A stretch of DNA of 64,000 nt from an uncultured Bacteroidales bacterium (GTDB lineage: Bacteria > Bacteroidota > Bacteroidia > Bacteroidales > Bacteroidaceae), in contig CASFRV010000009.1 in NCBI GenBank assembly GCA_949297215.1, positions 1 to 64,000 of the forward strand, read 5' to 3'. The notes below the pieces were generated by a model, which did no database searches, was not told the origin of the DNA, and saw nothing but the letters and a program-made list of their open reading frames with translations. Each line of letters starts with the position of its first letter. Position 1 is the stretch's first letter. The translations under genes were made by a program, and so were the position numbers. This document shows positions 1 to 8,465 of the stretch, piece by piece.

Positions 1-850
1 GGGCCACGGCTTCGCGCCGCCCGCTCACGTAGGCCGCTGCCGCAAGCACGACGCCGGCCACGAGCGCCACAAGCGCTACGCTCCACGCGCGGGGGCGCAG
101 GGCGCGGGCCACGGCAAGAGCCGACGGGTAGCGCTTTCGCGGGTTGCGACGGCGGCAGCGGCGCCCCACGCGGGCCAGGCGCCACGACCACCGGCGCCAC
201 GGGCGGTTCATCGCGGCCAGCATGACGCCGAGCGAATAGAGGTCGGCGCGGCCGTCGACGTCGGCCCCGGGCTCAAACAGCTCGGGCGCGGCGTAGCGAC
301 GCGTGCCGGCGGGGCCTTTGAGCGCCGCGTAGTGGTCGGCGTCGGAACAGCCGAAGTCGATGAGCTTGACGTAGCCCCCGTGGGTGGCAATCAGCACGTT
401 GTCGGGCTTCAGGTCGCGGTGGACGATGCCCCGGGCGTGCAGATAGGCCAAGGCCTCGCACAGCTCGCTGGCCACGCGGAGCCGTTCGCGCCGCGAGGGG
501 CGGGCCTCGCGGAGCCAGCTGCCGAGCGTCTGCCCCTCGACCCACTCCATCACGATGCACAGGCCCACGCCCGCCACCTCCTCCAAACCGAGCGTCTGGA
601 CGATGTAGGGGTGGCGCAGGGCATAGCCCAGGTCGAACTCTTTGAGCAGAGCGCTGCGCCTGAGGGCGTCGTCGCGCCAGCAGGGCTTGAGGGCTTTCAA
701 CACAAAGCGCTTGCCCAGGCGCGTGGCGCGGTAGAGCACGGCCGGGCCCGACGCCGAGGCATAGAGCTGCTCCACGTCGGTAAAGCCCGGGGAGAGATAG
801 GCATTGCCCGCGTCGACCCACCGGGATGTCGAGGTTTCGTCGGTCTGCAT
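1..850 (-). CDS. Hanks-type serine/threonine protein kinase, 3' end outside the window
   Basis: The reading frame opens at the ATG at 850 and stays open to the window edge (283 codons), so the C-terminus is missing. The kinase subdomains are visible in order: a VLKALKP segment with the likely ATP-binding lysine near residue 50, the catalytic loop HRDLKPDN near residue 145, an IDFG magnesium motif, and GTRRYAAPE followed by the conserved D of GRADLYSLGVML. A basic linker leads to a hydrophobic stretch near residues 262-278 that looks like one membrane segment, so the kinase domain is probably cytoplasmic with an extracytoplasmic part beyond the edge. The substrate cannot be inferred. It is transcribed away from the outer-membrane protein gene at 1157. 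Confidence 0.88.
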   Translation of the reverse strand, partial: MQTDETSTSRWVDAGNAYLSPGFTDVEQLYASASGPAVLYRATRLGKRFVLKALKPCWRDDALRRSALLKEFDLGYALRHPYIVQTLGLEEVAGVGLCIVMEWVEGQTLGSWLREARPSRRERLRVASELCEALAYLHARGIVHRDLKPDNVLIATHGGYVKLIDFGCSDADHYAALKGPAGTRRYAAPELFEPGADVDGRADLYSLGVMLAAMNRPWRRWSWRLARVGRRCRRRNPRKRYPSALAVARALRPRAWSVALVALVAGVVLAAAAYVSGRREAVA

Positions 851-925
851 AAACGTCGGTCGGTCGGGAGCCCCTGCCGCGGCGGGCGGCGCCCCACACC
901 TTATTTATATATACGTGCGCGCGGG

Positions 926-933
926 CAAAGGTA
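926..933 (-). promoter_or_regulatory. Candidate -7 box TACCTTTG for the kinase gene
   Basis: The minus strand reads TACCTTTG, matching the Bacteroidetes -7 consensus TAnnTTTG, about 75 nt before the kinase ATG. No clear TTG is seen about 20 nt upstream. Confidence 0.45.
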
Positions 934-1080
934 GGGCTTTCCCACGTTTCGCGCAGCGGGCGTACGCCTTTTTTCGCTCCGCCGGCTTGTTTTATCACGC
1001 CGGGCGTGCTCCCGTCGGCAAAAAGGGGGCATTCGTCGATAAATCCAAAGGGAACGCGGCCGGCTTTTAAACTTTCGACG

Positions 1081-1088
1081 TAATTTTG
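1081..1088 (+). promoter_or_regulatory. Candidate -7 box TAATTTTG for the outer-membrane protein gene
   Basis: TAATTTTG matches TAnnTTTG and lies 68 nt before the chosen ATG at 1157. With the kinase promoter it forms a divergent promoter region; the 306 bases at 851-1156 hold no other feature I can see. Confidence 0.5.
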
Positions 1089-1156
1089 CATCATAAATGA
1101 CGTGTGCCCCCACGGGCGGGCACGCCCCTCTCACAGAAACAATCCAAACCCAACAG

Positions 1157-4100
1157 ATGAAACGATTTGTTCTCTTCCTGACGGCCCTCCTGGCGGCCGC
1201 GATGAGTCTCCACGCCCAGCAGCACCTGCTGCGCGGCAGCGTGGTCAACGAAAAGACGGGCGAGGCCATCATGTATGCCACGGTGCGCCTCATGGAGCAC
1301 GACACCGTGCTGGTGGCAGGCGCCACGACCGACGCCAAAGGCCAATTCAGCATTGAGGCCGACCACGGCGGACGCTTCAACCTGCGCGTGAGCTACGTGA
1401 GCTTCGGCACGAAGAACGTGCTGCTCGACCTGCCGGCCGACCGCAGCGACACGCTCGACCTGGGACGCATCGCCATGAGCAGCACCGAGGTGGAACTGGG
1501 AGCCGCCGTCGTAAAGGCAGCCGCCGCCCGCGTGGAGCAGAAGGAAGACACCACCGTGTTTAACGCCGCGGCCTACCGCACGCCCGAAGGCTCGACCATC
1601 GAGGCGCTCATCCAGCAGCTGCCGGGCGTAGAGGTGGAGGACGACGGCACCATCAAGTGGAACGGAAAGACCGTGACGGAGTTTCTCATCAACGGCAAGG
1701 ACTTCTTCAAGGGCGACACCAAGGTGGCCATGAAAAACCTGCCCACGGAGCTCATCAGCAAGATCAAGGCCTACGACAAGCAGAGCGAATATACCGAACA
1801 GACGGGCATCGACGACGGCGAGGAGACCACCGTGCTCGACCTGACGACCAAACGCGCCCTGAACTCGTCGTGGATCACCAACGCCGACGTGGCCTACGGC
1901 ACCGAAGACCGCTACTCGGGCCGCGTGTTCATCTCGCGCTTCACCGACCAGTCGCACGTGACGGCTTTCGGCTCCATCAACAACACGAACGACATGGGCT
2001 TCGGCGGACCGCGCGGCTGGGGCGGCGGCAACGGCCTGACGGCCACGAAGAACGCCGGCCTCGACTTCAACTGGGAGAACGGCAAGGAAAAACGCGAGGC
2101 CGGGCAGCTCGAGGTGGGCGGCGGCGTGCGCTACAACCACACCAGCACCGACGCCCTGTCGACCACGGCGTCGGAGACGTTCCTCACGGGCGGCTCGTCC
2201 AGCTCGTTCGGCAACAGCCGCAGCCGCAGCGTGGGCTCGTCGACCAGCGTCAACAGCGACTTCCGCCTGCGCTGGAACCCCGACTCGATGACGCGCATCA
2301 CCTTCCGCCCCTCCTATTCGTACAGCAAGAACCGCAACGAGAGCTCCAATTGGAGCGCCACCTTCAACAGCGACCCGTACGAAATTGAAGGCATGCAGAA
2401 CCCCGTCGACAGCATCTTTGCCGACATGATGGGCAGCAGCCTCACGTTCGAGGACATCCTGGCCTCGCCGCTGGGACAAATCGCCGTGAACCGCAACCGC
2501 CGCCAGTCGCTCTCCGAAAGCCACAGCCACAACGTGAGCGGCTCGCTCATGGTGGTGCGCCGCCTGCGCAAGCAGGGACGCAACATCTCGCTGCGCGCCA
2601 GCGGAGGGTGGAGCAACACCGAGAACGAGAGCTTCAGCATCTCCAACATCCGATACTTCCAGAACACGGGCACAGAGAACAACTCGTACCTGAACCAGTA
2701 CACGCTGAACCCCTCGAAAAACTGGAACTACTCCGTCCGCCTGAGCTACACCGAGCCCATCGCCAAAAACTGGTATGCCGAGGGACGCTACCAATACTCC
2801 TACCGCTTCTCCGACAGCGACCGCTCGCTCTACAACCTCGACGAGATTGAGCCCACCGAGGGCATGCCCGCCTGGTGGGACGAAGACGGCTACCCCGCCC
2901 TGGGCACCGTGCCCACGCAGCAGGCTGTGCTCGACGCCGTGCGCGACCTGGACAACAGCCAGTATGCCACCTACAAATATTCGAACCACAGCGTGTTCGG
3001 CGGCGTGCGCTACATCACGGAGAAAATACGCTTCAACGCCGGGCTCGACTTCCAGCCGCAGCGCACGCGCATGCAGTATAACCGCCCCTCGCAGATCGAC
3101 ACGGTCATCACTCGCAAGGTGTTCAACTTCTCGCCGCAGGTGCGCTTCCGCTACCGCTTCTCCAAGACCAACCAGCTCGACATTCGCTACCGCGGCTCGT
3201 CGAGCCAGCCGAGCATGACCAACCTGCTCGACGTCGTGGACGACAGCGACCCGCTCAACATCTCCATGGGTAACCCTGGCCTGAAGCCGTCGTGGACCAA
3301 CTCGCTGCGCGCCTTCTACCGCGGCTACGACGCCGACAAGCAGCGCGGCATGGCCGGCGGTGTCGACTTCTCGCAGACGATGAACTCCATCAGTACGTTC
3401 ATGGCCTACGACGAAACGAGCGGTGTGCGCTACACCCGCCCCGAAAACATCAACGGCAACTGGAACGCCAACGGCCACTTCATGTTCAACACGGCCATGG
3501 GCGCCGAGCAGCTCTTCAACATCACGACGTTCACCAACCTGGGCTACGACAACTCCGTGGGCTACGTCCGCACCTACACGTCCTCGCAGCCGTCGGCCAC
3601 GGCCCGCCTGCAAACGCTGGCCACCTCGGGCGAATACGACAAGATCTTCGCCTCGGCCCCGGCCTCGAAAAACACCACCCGCACACTCAACGTGCGCGAA
3701 AACCTGCGCCTGTCGTACCGCGCCTCGTGGTTCGACGTGGGCGTGTTCGGCCGCGTGCGCTTCCAGCACTCGCGCAACGAGTTGCAGACGAACGCCAACA
3801 TGGACACGTGGAACTTCTCCTACGGCGCCAACGCCAACTTCAACTTCTCGTGGGGCATGGCCCTTTCCACCGACCTCTCCATGAGCTCGCGCCGCGGCTA
3901 TGCCGACGCCTCGATGAACACCAACGAGTTTGTTTGGAACGCCCAAATTTCGCAAAGCTTCCTCAAAGGCAACGCCGCCACCATCAGCCTGCAATTCTAC
4001 GACATCCTGCACCAGCAGAGCAACGTGAGCCGCACCATCAACGCACAGATGCGCAGCGACTCGTGGAACAACGCCATCAACTCCTATTGCATGGTCCACT

Positions 4101-4237
4101 TCATCTACCGCCTCAACATCTTCAACGGCAAGCGCTCCACCGAAGACGAGAGAGACAAAGACCACGACCGCCGCGGCCCGCGCATGGGCCCGCCCATGCG
4201 CGCCATGCCCATGATGGGGCCGGCCATGCGCCGCTAA
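1157..4237 (+). CDS. Outer-membrane beta-barrel protein with CarboxypepD-like N-domain (TonB-receptor-like)
   Basis: The protein has 1026 residues from the ATG at 1157. An upstream in-frame ATG at 1097 would place 20 unlikely residues before the signal peptide MKRFVLFLTALLAAAMSLHAQ, so the later start is chosen. After cleavage comes a carboxypeptidase regulatory-like beta-sandwich (about residues 23-105, GSVVNEKTGEAIMYATVRL), then a plug-like region with LIQQLPGVEVEDDGTIKWNG, then a long Asn/Ser/Arg-rich region of alternating beta strands typical of the Bacteroidetes OMP_b-brl_3 group. The role is presumably at the outer membrane; no ligand can be named. The last 20 residues are unusual: a Met/Pro/Arg/Gly-rich tail after an acidic-basic DERDKDHDRR segment. 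It is followed by a terminator, so it is probably monocistronic. Confidence 0.85.
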   Translation: MKRFVLFLTALLAAAMSLHAQQHLLRGSVVNEKTGEAIMYATVRLMEHDTVLVAGATTDAKGQFSIEADHGGRFNLRVSYVSFGTKNVLLDLPADRSDTLDLGRIAMSSTEVELGAAVVKAAAARVEQKEDTTVFNAAAYRTPEGSTIEALIQQLPGVEVEDDGTIKWNGKTVTEFLINGKDFFKGDTKVAMKNLPTELISKIKAYDKQSEYTEQTGIDDGEETTVLDLTTKRALNSSWITNADVAYGTEDRYSGRVFISRFTDQSHVTAFGSINNTNDMGFGGPRGWGGGNGLTATKNAGLDFNWENGKEKREAGQLEVGGGVRYNHTSTDALSTTASETFLTGGSSSSFGNSRSRSVGSSTSVNSDFRLRWNPDSMTRITFRPSYSYSKNRNESSNWSATFNSDPYEIEGMQNPVDSIFADMMGSSLTFEDILASPLGQIAVNRNRRQSLSESHSHNVSGSLMVVRRLRKQGRNISLRASGGWSNTENESFSISNIRYFQNTGTENNSYLNQYTLNPSKNWNYSVRLSYTEPIAKNWYAEGRYQYSYRFSDSDRSLYNLDEIEPTEGMPAWWDEDGYPALGTVPTQQAVLDAVRDLDNSQYATYKYSNHSVFGGVRYITEKIRFNAGLDFQPQRTRMQYNRPSQIDTVITRKVFNFSPQVRFRYRFSKTNQLDIRYRGSSSQPSMTNLLDVVDDSDPLNISMGNPGLKPSWTNSLRAFYRGYDADKQRGMAGGVDFSQTMNSISTFMAYDETSGVRYTRPENINGNWNANGHFMFNTAMGAEQLFNITTFTNLGYDNSVGYVRTYTSSQPSATARLQTLATSGEYDKIFASAPASKNTTRTLNVRENLRLSYRASWFDVGVFGRVRFQHSRNELQTNANMDTWNFSYGANANFNFSWGMALSTDLSMSSRRGYADASMNTNEFVWNAQISQSFLKGNAATISLQFYDILHQQSNVSRTINAQMRSDSWNNAINSYCMVHFIYRLNIFNGKRSTEDERDKDHDRRGPRMGPPMRAMPMMGPAMRR

Positions 4238-4258
4238 GCGCCACCACACCACAGCACG

Positions 4259-4301
4259 AAACCGCCTGACTCCGGGCCCCACCGCCCGCGTCAGGCGGTT
4301 T
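4259..4301 (+). terminator. Stem-loop terminator after the outer-membrane protein gene
   Basis: AAACCGCCTGAC (4259-4270) is perfectly complementary to GTCAGGCGGTTT (4290-4301). It starts 21 nt after the stop codon and has a short T-rich continuation. Confidence 0.75.
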
Positions 4302-4388
4302 CTCCGTATCTCGCCCGCACCGCCACCTCGGAAGGAGCCCCAAAACCATGTTTCTCAACATATTTCTGGCCTTTTCTTTGGTCAAAAG

Positions 4389-4419
4389 TTGCCACCGGTT
4401 GTGAAAAAGCCTATATTTG
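4389..4419 (+). promoter_or_regulatory. Bacteroidetes promoter TTG-N20-TATATTTG
   Basis: TTG at 4389-4391 and TATATTTG at 4412-4419 are separated by exactly 20 nt, 32 nt before the small ORF at 4452. Confidence 0.7.
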
Positions 4420-4451
4420 TGCGTGTGTTCAGCTTCTTAAAACGTTACGAT

Positions 4452-4586
4452 ATGAAAAAACACGTCTTATTTTTCGTAGCAGCTTGGGCAGCTCTTTCGC
4501 TGCACGAGGGCGATGAAGTAAACATTGCGAAGGGAGCAGAATGCTCCTTCAACGGAGGTCAAATCATTCAAATGTCAGACTTATGA
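4452..4586 (+). CDS. Small 44-residue ORF with a signal-peptide-like N-terminus, coupled to the next gene
   Basis: The ORF begins MKKHVLFFVAAWAALSLHEG, which looks like a signal peptide, and then continues for 24 residues with no recognisable domain. It lies directly after a good promoter, and its TGA overlaps the ATG of the next gene (ATGA at 4583-4586), so translation of the second gene may be coupled to it. It could be a leader peptide, or the decayed 5' end of a former paralogue of the following secreted protein. No function is recognised. Confidence 0.4.
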   Translation: MKKHVLFFVAAWAALSLHEGDEVNIAKGAECSFNGGQIIQMSDL

Positions 4587-5488
4587 AGCGAAGTATTTTA
4601 TTTATAGCAGGACTTCTTTGTGCCAATCTGTCTCTCGTGGCGCAAAACCTTATATTGGAAGATGGGAAAAGATGGTATTTCCAGACGACGGATGCCGTGA
4701 GCCTTGAATCGAGTACAATGATATACTTGCTGGATGGCGATACCGTTATTGACGGACGCACTTATTTTGTCGAAAAAGGTACGTCCTTTGAGGATTATAC
4801 GACAGCCAGGCCCACGGGGCAACTTTATCGTGAGGAGGACGGCAAGGTTTACGTTTATAATACGAGCTTTGGAAAAGAGGACCTTTTGTTCGACTTGACG
4901 TTGCAGCCCGGTGAAAGTTATCTTTATGTGAATAGGGAGCGAATGGATACAATAAAGATGACGTTAATGGAGATAGAGATCAGCCAGTCTTCAAAGTTGC
5001 CTGCTCCGCAAAGGTGTTGGAATTTTAGAGCTGCCCATATTCGGGATGGTGAGTGTTGGGAAGGGTACAGGGCTTTCATTTTGGAAGGCATTGGCTGTTC
5101 TCAATTTGGTTTAGGCCCCCTTCATTACGGCGTTGTGGGCGGAGCCATCGGCATCAGTTGCTGCTATGACGGAGAAAACAATTTGATTTATGGCAGAGGG
5201 GAGGAATATTGTTACCGCAACACCTTGTCTATCGACGAAGTGAAGGACGAGGCCGGCGGGCTGAAGGTGACGGAGAGCGCCGGCGGGCGGCTGACTTTCG
5301 CGTGGAACGCCGGGGCGGGCTACCGCACGTTGAGCCTCTACTCGGCCGAGGGGCGCCTCGTGGCGCGGCAGAGGCCGGCTGCGGGCGAAACGTCGGCTGC
5401 GTTCACGGGCCTGCCGCGCGGCACCTACATCTACTTCTTTACGGCCGGCGGAGAGACGAAGGCCTCGGGCAAGGTGCTCGTGGAATGA
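4583..5488 (+). CDS. Secreted protein of unknown function with C-terminal type IX-like sorting domain
   Basis: The start at 4583 gives 301 residues beginning MKRSILFIAGLLCANLSLVAQ, a clear signal peptide; an upstream ATG at 4541 would prefix 14 polar residues and is rejected. The central part (about residues 25-210) is not recognised. The last 75 residues (SLYSAEGRLVARQ ... LPRGTYIYFF ... ASGKVLVE) have the pattern of the Por/type IX secretion C-terminal domain, predicting export across the outer membrane and surface attachment. Codon use changes within the gene: the first 640 bases are AT-rich, while the bases after about 5225, encoding the sorting domain, are very GC-rich like most neighbours. 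This suggests that a foreign or fast-evolving body was joined to a resident sorting module. Confidence 0.75.
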   Translation: MKRSILFIAGLLCANLSLVAQNLILEDGKRWYFQTTDAVSLESSTMIYLLDGDTVIDGRTYFVEKGTSFEDYTTARPTGQLYREEDGKVYVYNTSFGKEDLLFDLTLQPGESYLYVNRERMDTIKMTLMEIEISQSSKLPAPQRCWNFRAAHIRDGECWEGYRAFILEGIGCSQFGLGPLHYGVVGGAIGISCCYDGENNLIYGRGEEYCYRNTLSIDEVKDEAGGLKVTESAGGRLTFAWNAGAGYRTLSLYSAEGRLVARQRPAAGETSAAFTGLPRGTYIYFFTAGGETKASGKVLVE

Positions 5489-5514
5489 ACGCTTCGCAGG
5501 CGTCTATATAAATT

Positions 5515-5551
5515 ACCGAAGGGCTTCCGCCGGTGGCGGGGGCCCTTCGGT
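5515..5551 (+). terminator. Terminator after the type IX-like secreted protein gene
   Basis: ACCGAAGGGC (5515-5524) pairs with GCCCTTCGGT (5542-5551), followed by TTGCTATG. It separates this unit from the sialic-acid cluster. Confidence 0.65.
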
Positions 5552-5701
5552 TTGCTATGTAAGCTTCCGTCCTTGTGGCCGGCGCACGAAAACGCGGCCT
5601 GCTTTGGGAGCGGCACTGCATATTTTCACGCCGGAGCGGCGGCGCATGGGATATATTGCGTATTTTTACACACTGAAAACTCATAACATTCCGTTCTATC
5701 C

Positions 5702-6931
5702 ATGAAAAACAAGAAATTTTATCCGTGGCTGGTCGTGGCGCTGCTCTGGGTGGTGGCGCTGCTCAACTATATGGACCGCCAGATGCTCTCCACCATGCAG
5801 GAGGCCATGAAGGCCGACATCGGCGAACTGGCCCAAGGCGAGATGTTCGGCCTGCTGATGGGCATTTTCCTGTGGGTCTACGGCGTGGCCAGCCCCGTGG
5901 CGGGCGTTGTGGCCGACAAGGTGAGCCGCAAATGGCTCGTTGTGGGCAGCCTGTTCGTATGGTCGGGCGTGACGTACCTCATGGGCTACGCCGAGACGTT
6001 CCGCCAGCTCTTCTGGCTGCGGGCGGTGATGGGCGTGAGCGAAGCGCTCTACATCCCCTCGGCTCTCTCGCTCATTGCCGACTGGCACCCGGGGCGCACG
6101 CGCTCGCTGGCCGTGGGCATCCACATGACGGGGCTCTACATGGGCCAGGCCATCGGCGGCTTCGGCGCCACGGTGGCGGCGCTCTTCACGTGGCACGCGG
6201 CGTTCCACTGGTTCGGCCTTGTCGGTGTGGCCTATTCCGTCGTGCTCATCCTGCTGCTGCGCGACAGCCCGCAGCCCGCCGTGGCCGACAAGCCAGCCCC
6301 GCGGCAGCGCACGTCGGTGTGGGGCGCGCTGTCGTTTGTGCTGACCAACTGGGCCTTCTGGGTCATCCTGTTCTACTTTGCCGTGCCGAGCCTGCCGGGC
6401 TGGGCCACGAAGAACTGGCTGCCCACGCTCTTCTCGTCGTCGCTGGGCATCCCCATGGCCGAGGCCGGCCCGCTCTCGACCATCACCATTGCGGCCTCGT
6501 CGTTCGTGGGCGTCATTGCGGGCGGCATGCTGTCGGACCGCTGGGTGCGCCGCAACCTGCGCGGCCGCATCTACACGGGCGCCATCGGCCTGGGGCTCAC
6601 CATTCCCTCGCTCCTGCTCTTGGGGTATAGCCACAGCCTGACGGGCATCGTGGGTGCCGGCCTGCTCTTCGGCGTGGGCTACGGCATGTTCGACGCCAAC
6701 AACATGCCCATCCTCTGCCAGTTCGTGCCCTCGCGCTACCGCGGCACGGCCTACGGACTGATGAACATGATCGGCGTGTTTGCGGGGGCGGCCGTGACGA
6801 CGGTGCTGGGCTCCTGGGCCGACGAGGGCAACCTGGGCCTGGGCTTCATCGTGCTGGGCGCCGTGGTGGTGCTGGCGCTGGCGGCGCAGCTCTACTTCCT
6901 GCGGCCGGTGACGGACAACATGGAGAATTGA
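5702..6931 (+). CDS. nanT: MFS transporter, probable sialic acid permease
   Basis: 409 residues with about twelve hydrophobic segments and the major facilitator signature between helices 2 and 3 (GVVADKVSRKWLVVG, residues about 67-81). The N-terminal LNYMDRQMLS motif is typical of the anion:cation symporter branch, which includes the Bacteroidales NanT of nanLET-type operons. Its position as first gene before NanQ-, NanA-, AGE- and NanM-like genes is the main reason for assigning N-acetylneuraminate as substrate; without that context it could be another sugar-acid permease. It would act in the inner membrane by proton or sodium symport. The stop codon lies inside a 14-bp tandem repeat tract. 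Confidence 0.78.
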   Translation: MKNKKFYPWLVVALLWVVALLNYMDRQMLSTMQEAMKADIGELAQGEMFGLLMGIFLWVYGVASPVAGVVADKVSRKWLVVGSLFVWSGVTYLMGYAETFRQLFWLRAVMGVSEALYIPSALSLIADWHPGRTRSLAVGIHMTGLYMGQAIGGFGATVAALFTWHAAFHWFGLVGVAYSVVLILLLRDSPQPAVADKPAPRQRTSVWGALSFVLTNWAFWVILFYFAVPSLPGWATKNWLPTLFSSSLGIPMAEAGPLSTITIAASSFVGVIAGGMLSDRWVRRNLRGRIYTGAIGLGLTIPSLLLLGYSHSLTGIVGAGLLFGVGYGMFDANNMPILCQFVPSRYRGTAYGLMNMIGVFAGAAVTTVLGSWADEGNLGLGFIVLGAVVVLALAAQLYFLRPVTDNMEN

Positions 6932-6971
6932 CAATGGACAATTGACAATGGACAATTGACAATGGACAATT
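6923..6971 (+). repeat. 14-bp tandem repeat, GACAATTGACAATG
   Basis: The units start at 6923 (one mismatch), 6937 and 6951, with a partial unit at 6965. The tract covers the last codons and stop of nanT and most of the spacer before nanQ. A related, degenerate tract occurs at 7451-7505. Confidence 0.85.
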
Positions 6972-7001
6972 ACGAACTGACTTCATAAACTGACTACGGC
7001 T

Positions 7002-7448
7002 ATGATTATTTCCTCTCTGGCGGACAGCGCGCGCGTCGAGGCGCTGCACCCGCTCTTCAAACGCTTTTTCGACTATGTGAAGACGCACGACCTGCTCCAT
7101 GCTCCCTTGGGACGCATCGAGCTGGACGGCGACTGCCTGTTCATCAACAACAGCGAAGCCGAGGCCGTCGACGCCGACGCCCAACTGCTGGAAGCACACC
7201 GCCTATATGCCGATATACACGTGCTGCTCGACGGCTGCGAGCAGATCGGCTGGCGCCCGCTGGGCGACGTGGCCGACGTGCGACAACCCTACGACGCTGC
7301 GACGGACTGTGCCCTCTACGGCGACCGCCCCACGTCGTGGGCCACGCTGCGGCCGGGCCACTTTGCCATCGTCTTTCCCGAAGACCCGCACGCACCGCTC
7401 GTCGGGCGGGGACACATCCGCAAGGCCATCGGAAAAGTAAAACTCTAA
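7002..7448 (+). CDS. nanQ: YhcH/YjgK/YiaL family protein, probable N-acetylneuraminate anomerase
   Basis: 148 residues, the usual length for this cupin-like beta-sandwich family. Family landmarks are visible: EAHRLYADIHVLLDGCEQIGW in the middle (metal-binding E and H), a GHFAIVFPEDPHAP segment (H of FPEDPH) and a C-terminal RKAIGKVKL. The family includes NanQ, which speeds opening and anomer exchange of sialic acid so that the lyase and transporter see the right form. Location between transporter and lyase supports that role. It is cytoplasmic, with no signal peptide. Confidence 0.8.
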   Translation: MIISSLADSARVEALHPLFKRFFDYVKTHDLLHAPLGRIELDGDCLFINNSEAEAVDADAQLLEAHRLYADIHVLLDGCEQIGWRPLGDVADVRQPYDAATDCALYGDRPTSWATLRPGHFAIVFPEDPHAPLVGRGHIRKAIGKVKL

Positions 7449-7450
7449 GG

Positions 7451-7505
7451 CAATTGACAATGAACAATTGACAATTGGTAACGGGCTTTTGAGAATTGAC
7501 AACTG
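7451..7505 (+). repeat. Degenerate ACAATTGACAAT repeat tract
   Basis: CAATTGACAATGAACAATTGACAATT at 7451-7476 and GAGAATTGACAACTGG at 7491-7506 repeat the unit seen after nanT. They fill the gap between nanQ and nanA. Confidence 0.7.
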
Positions 7506-7544
7506 GAAACTGAACTGACAATATCAATCATATATTTTCAAGAC

Positions 7545-8459
7545 ATGGAAAAAATCGTTGGGCTCATCGATGCCCCTTTCACTCCGCTGGACGATCGCGG
7601 AAACGTCAACTACGGCCCCATCGAGGCTTACGCCGCCCTGCTCGTGCGCAACGGGCTGAAGGGCGTTTTCATCAACGGTTCGTCGGGCGAGGGCTACCTG
7701 CTCTCCGACGATGAGCGCCGCCGCCTGGCCGAGCGCTGGATGGGCGTGGTGCCCGAGGGCTTCAAGGTCATCGTCCACGTGGGCAGCACGTGCGTCGAGG
7801 CCAGCCGCCGCCAGGCCGAGCACGCCGCCGCCATCGGCGCCTGGGGCATCGGCACGATGGCACCGCCCTTTCCCAAGGTGAACCGCATCGATGAGCTCGT
7901 GGACTACTGCGCCGCCATTGCCGCAGGCGCTCCCGAGCTGCCTTTCTACTTTTATCACATCCCGGCCTTCAACGGCGCCTACCTGCCCATGGTCGATTTC
8001 CTGCGCGCCGTGGACGGCCGCATCCCCAACTTCGCCGGCATCAAGTACACGTACGAGAGTCTGTACGAGTATAACCAGTGCCGCCTGTACGGCGGGGGCA
8101 AGTTCGACATGCTGCACGGGCAGGACGAGACGCTGCTGCCGAGCCTGGCCATGGGCGGCGCCCGCGGCGGCATCTGCGGCACGACCAACTATAACGCCCC
8201 CTGCCTGACGGGCATCCTCGACGCCTGGGCCGCCGGCGACCTGGAACGGGCCCGCGCCTTGCAGAACTATGCGCAGGACGTCATCAACGTCATCTGCCAC
8301 TACCGCGGCAACATCGTGGCCGGCAAGCGCATCATGAAGCTCATCGGGCTCGACCTGGGGCGCAACCGCACGCCCTTCCAAAACATGACCGACGAGGAAG
8401 AGGCACGCATGCGCGCCGAGCTCGAAGCCATCGACTTCTTTAACCGCTGCAACCGATAA
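7545..8459 (+). CDS. nanA: N-acetylneuraminate lyase
   Basis: 304 residues of the DHDPS/NAL class I aldolase family. It splits N-acetylneuraminate into N-acetylmannosamine and pyruvate in the cytoplasm. Key residues can be placed: the GSSGE pyruvate-carboxylate loop at 45-49, the catalytic tyrosine at 137 in FYFYHIP, and the Schiff-base lysine at 167 in GIKYT. Tyr137 has the same number as in the E. coli enzyme, and the lysine is two positions later. Length matches the family. The next gene starts 6 nt after the stop, so the two are probably cotranscribed and their reactions follow each other. Confidence 0.93.
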   Translation: MEKIVGLIDAPFTPLDDRGNVNYGPIEAYAALLVRNGLKGVFINGSSGEGYLLSDDERRRLAERWMGVVPEGFKVIVHVGSTCVEASRRQAEHAAAIGAWGIGTMAPPFPKVNRIDELVDYCAAIAAGAPELPFYFYHIPAFNGAYLPMVDFLRAVDGRIPNFAGIKYTYESLYEYNQCRLYGGGKFDMLHGQDETLLPSLAMGGARGGICGTTNYNAPCLTGILDAWAAGDLERARALQNYAQDVINVICHYRGNIVAGKRIMKLIGLDLGRNRTPFQNMTDEEEARMRAELEAIDFFNRCNR

Positions 8460-8465
8460 GACGCC

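Noticed and set aside
1091-4282. A 1063-codon open frame opposite the outer-membrane protein gene
   Set aside because: It is the GC-rich mirror of the real gene, with Val/Ala/Arg/His-rich low-complexity sequence, no domain and no promoter.
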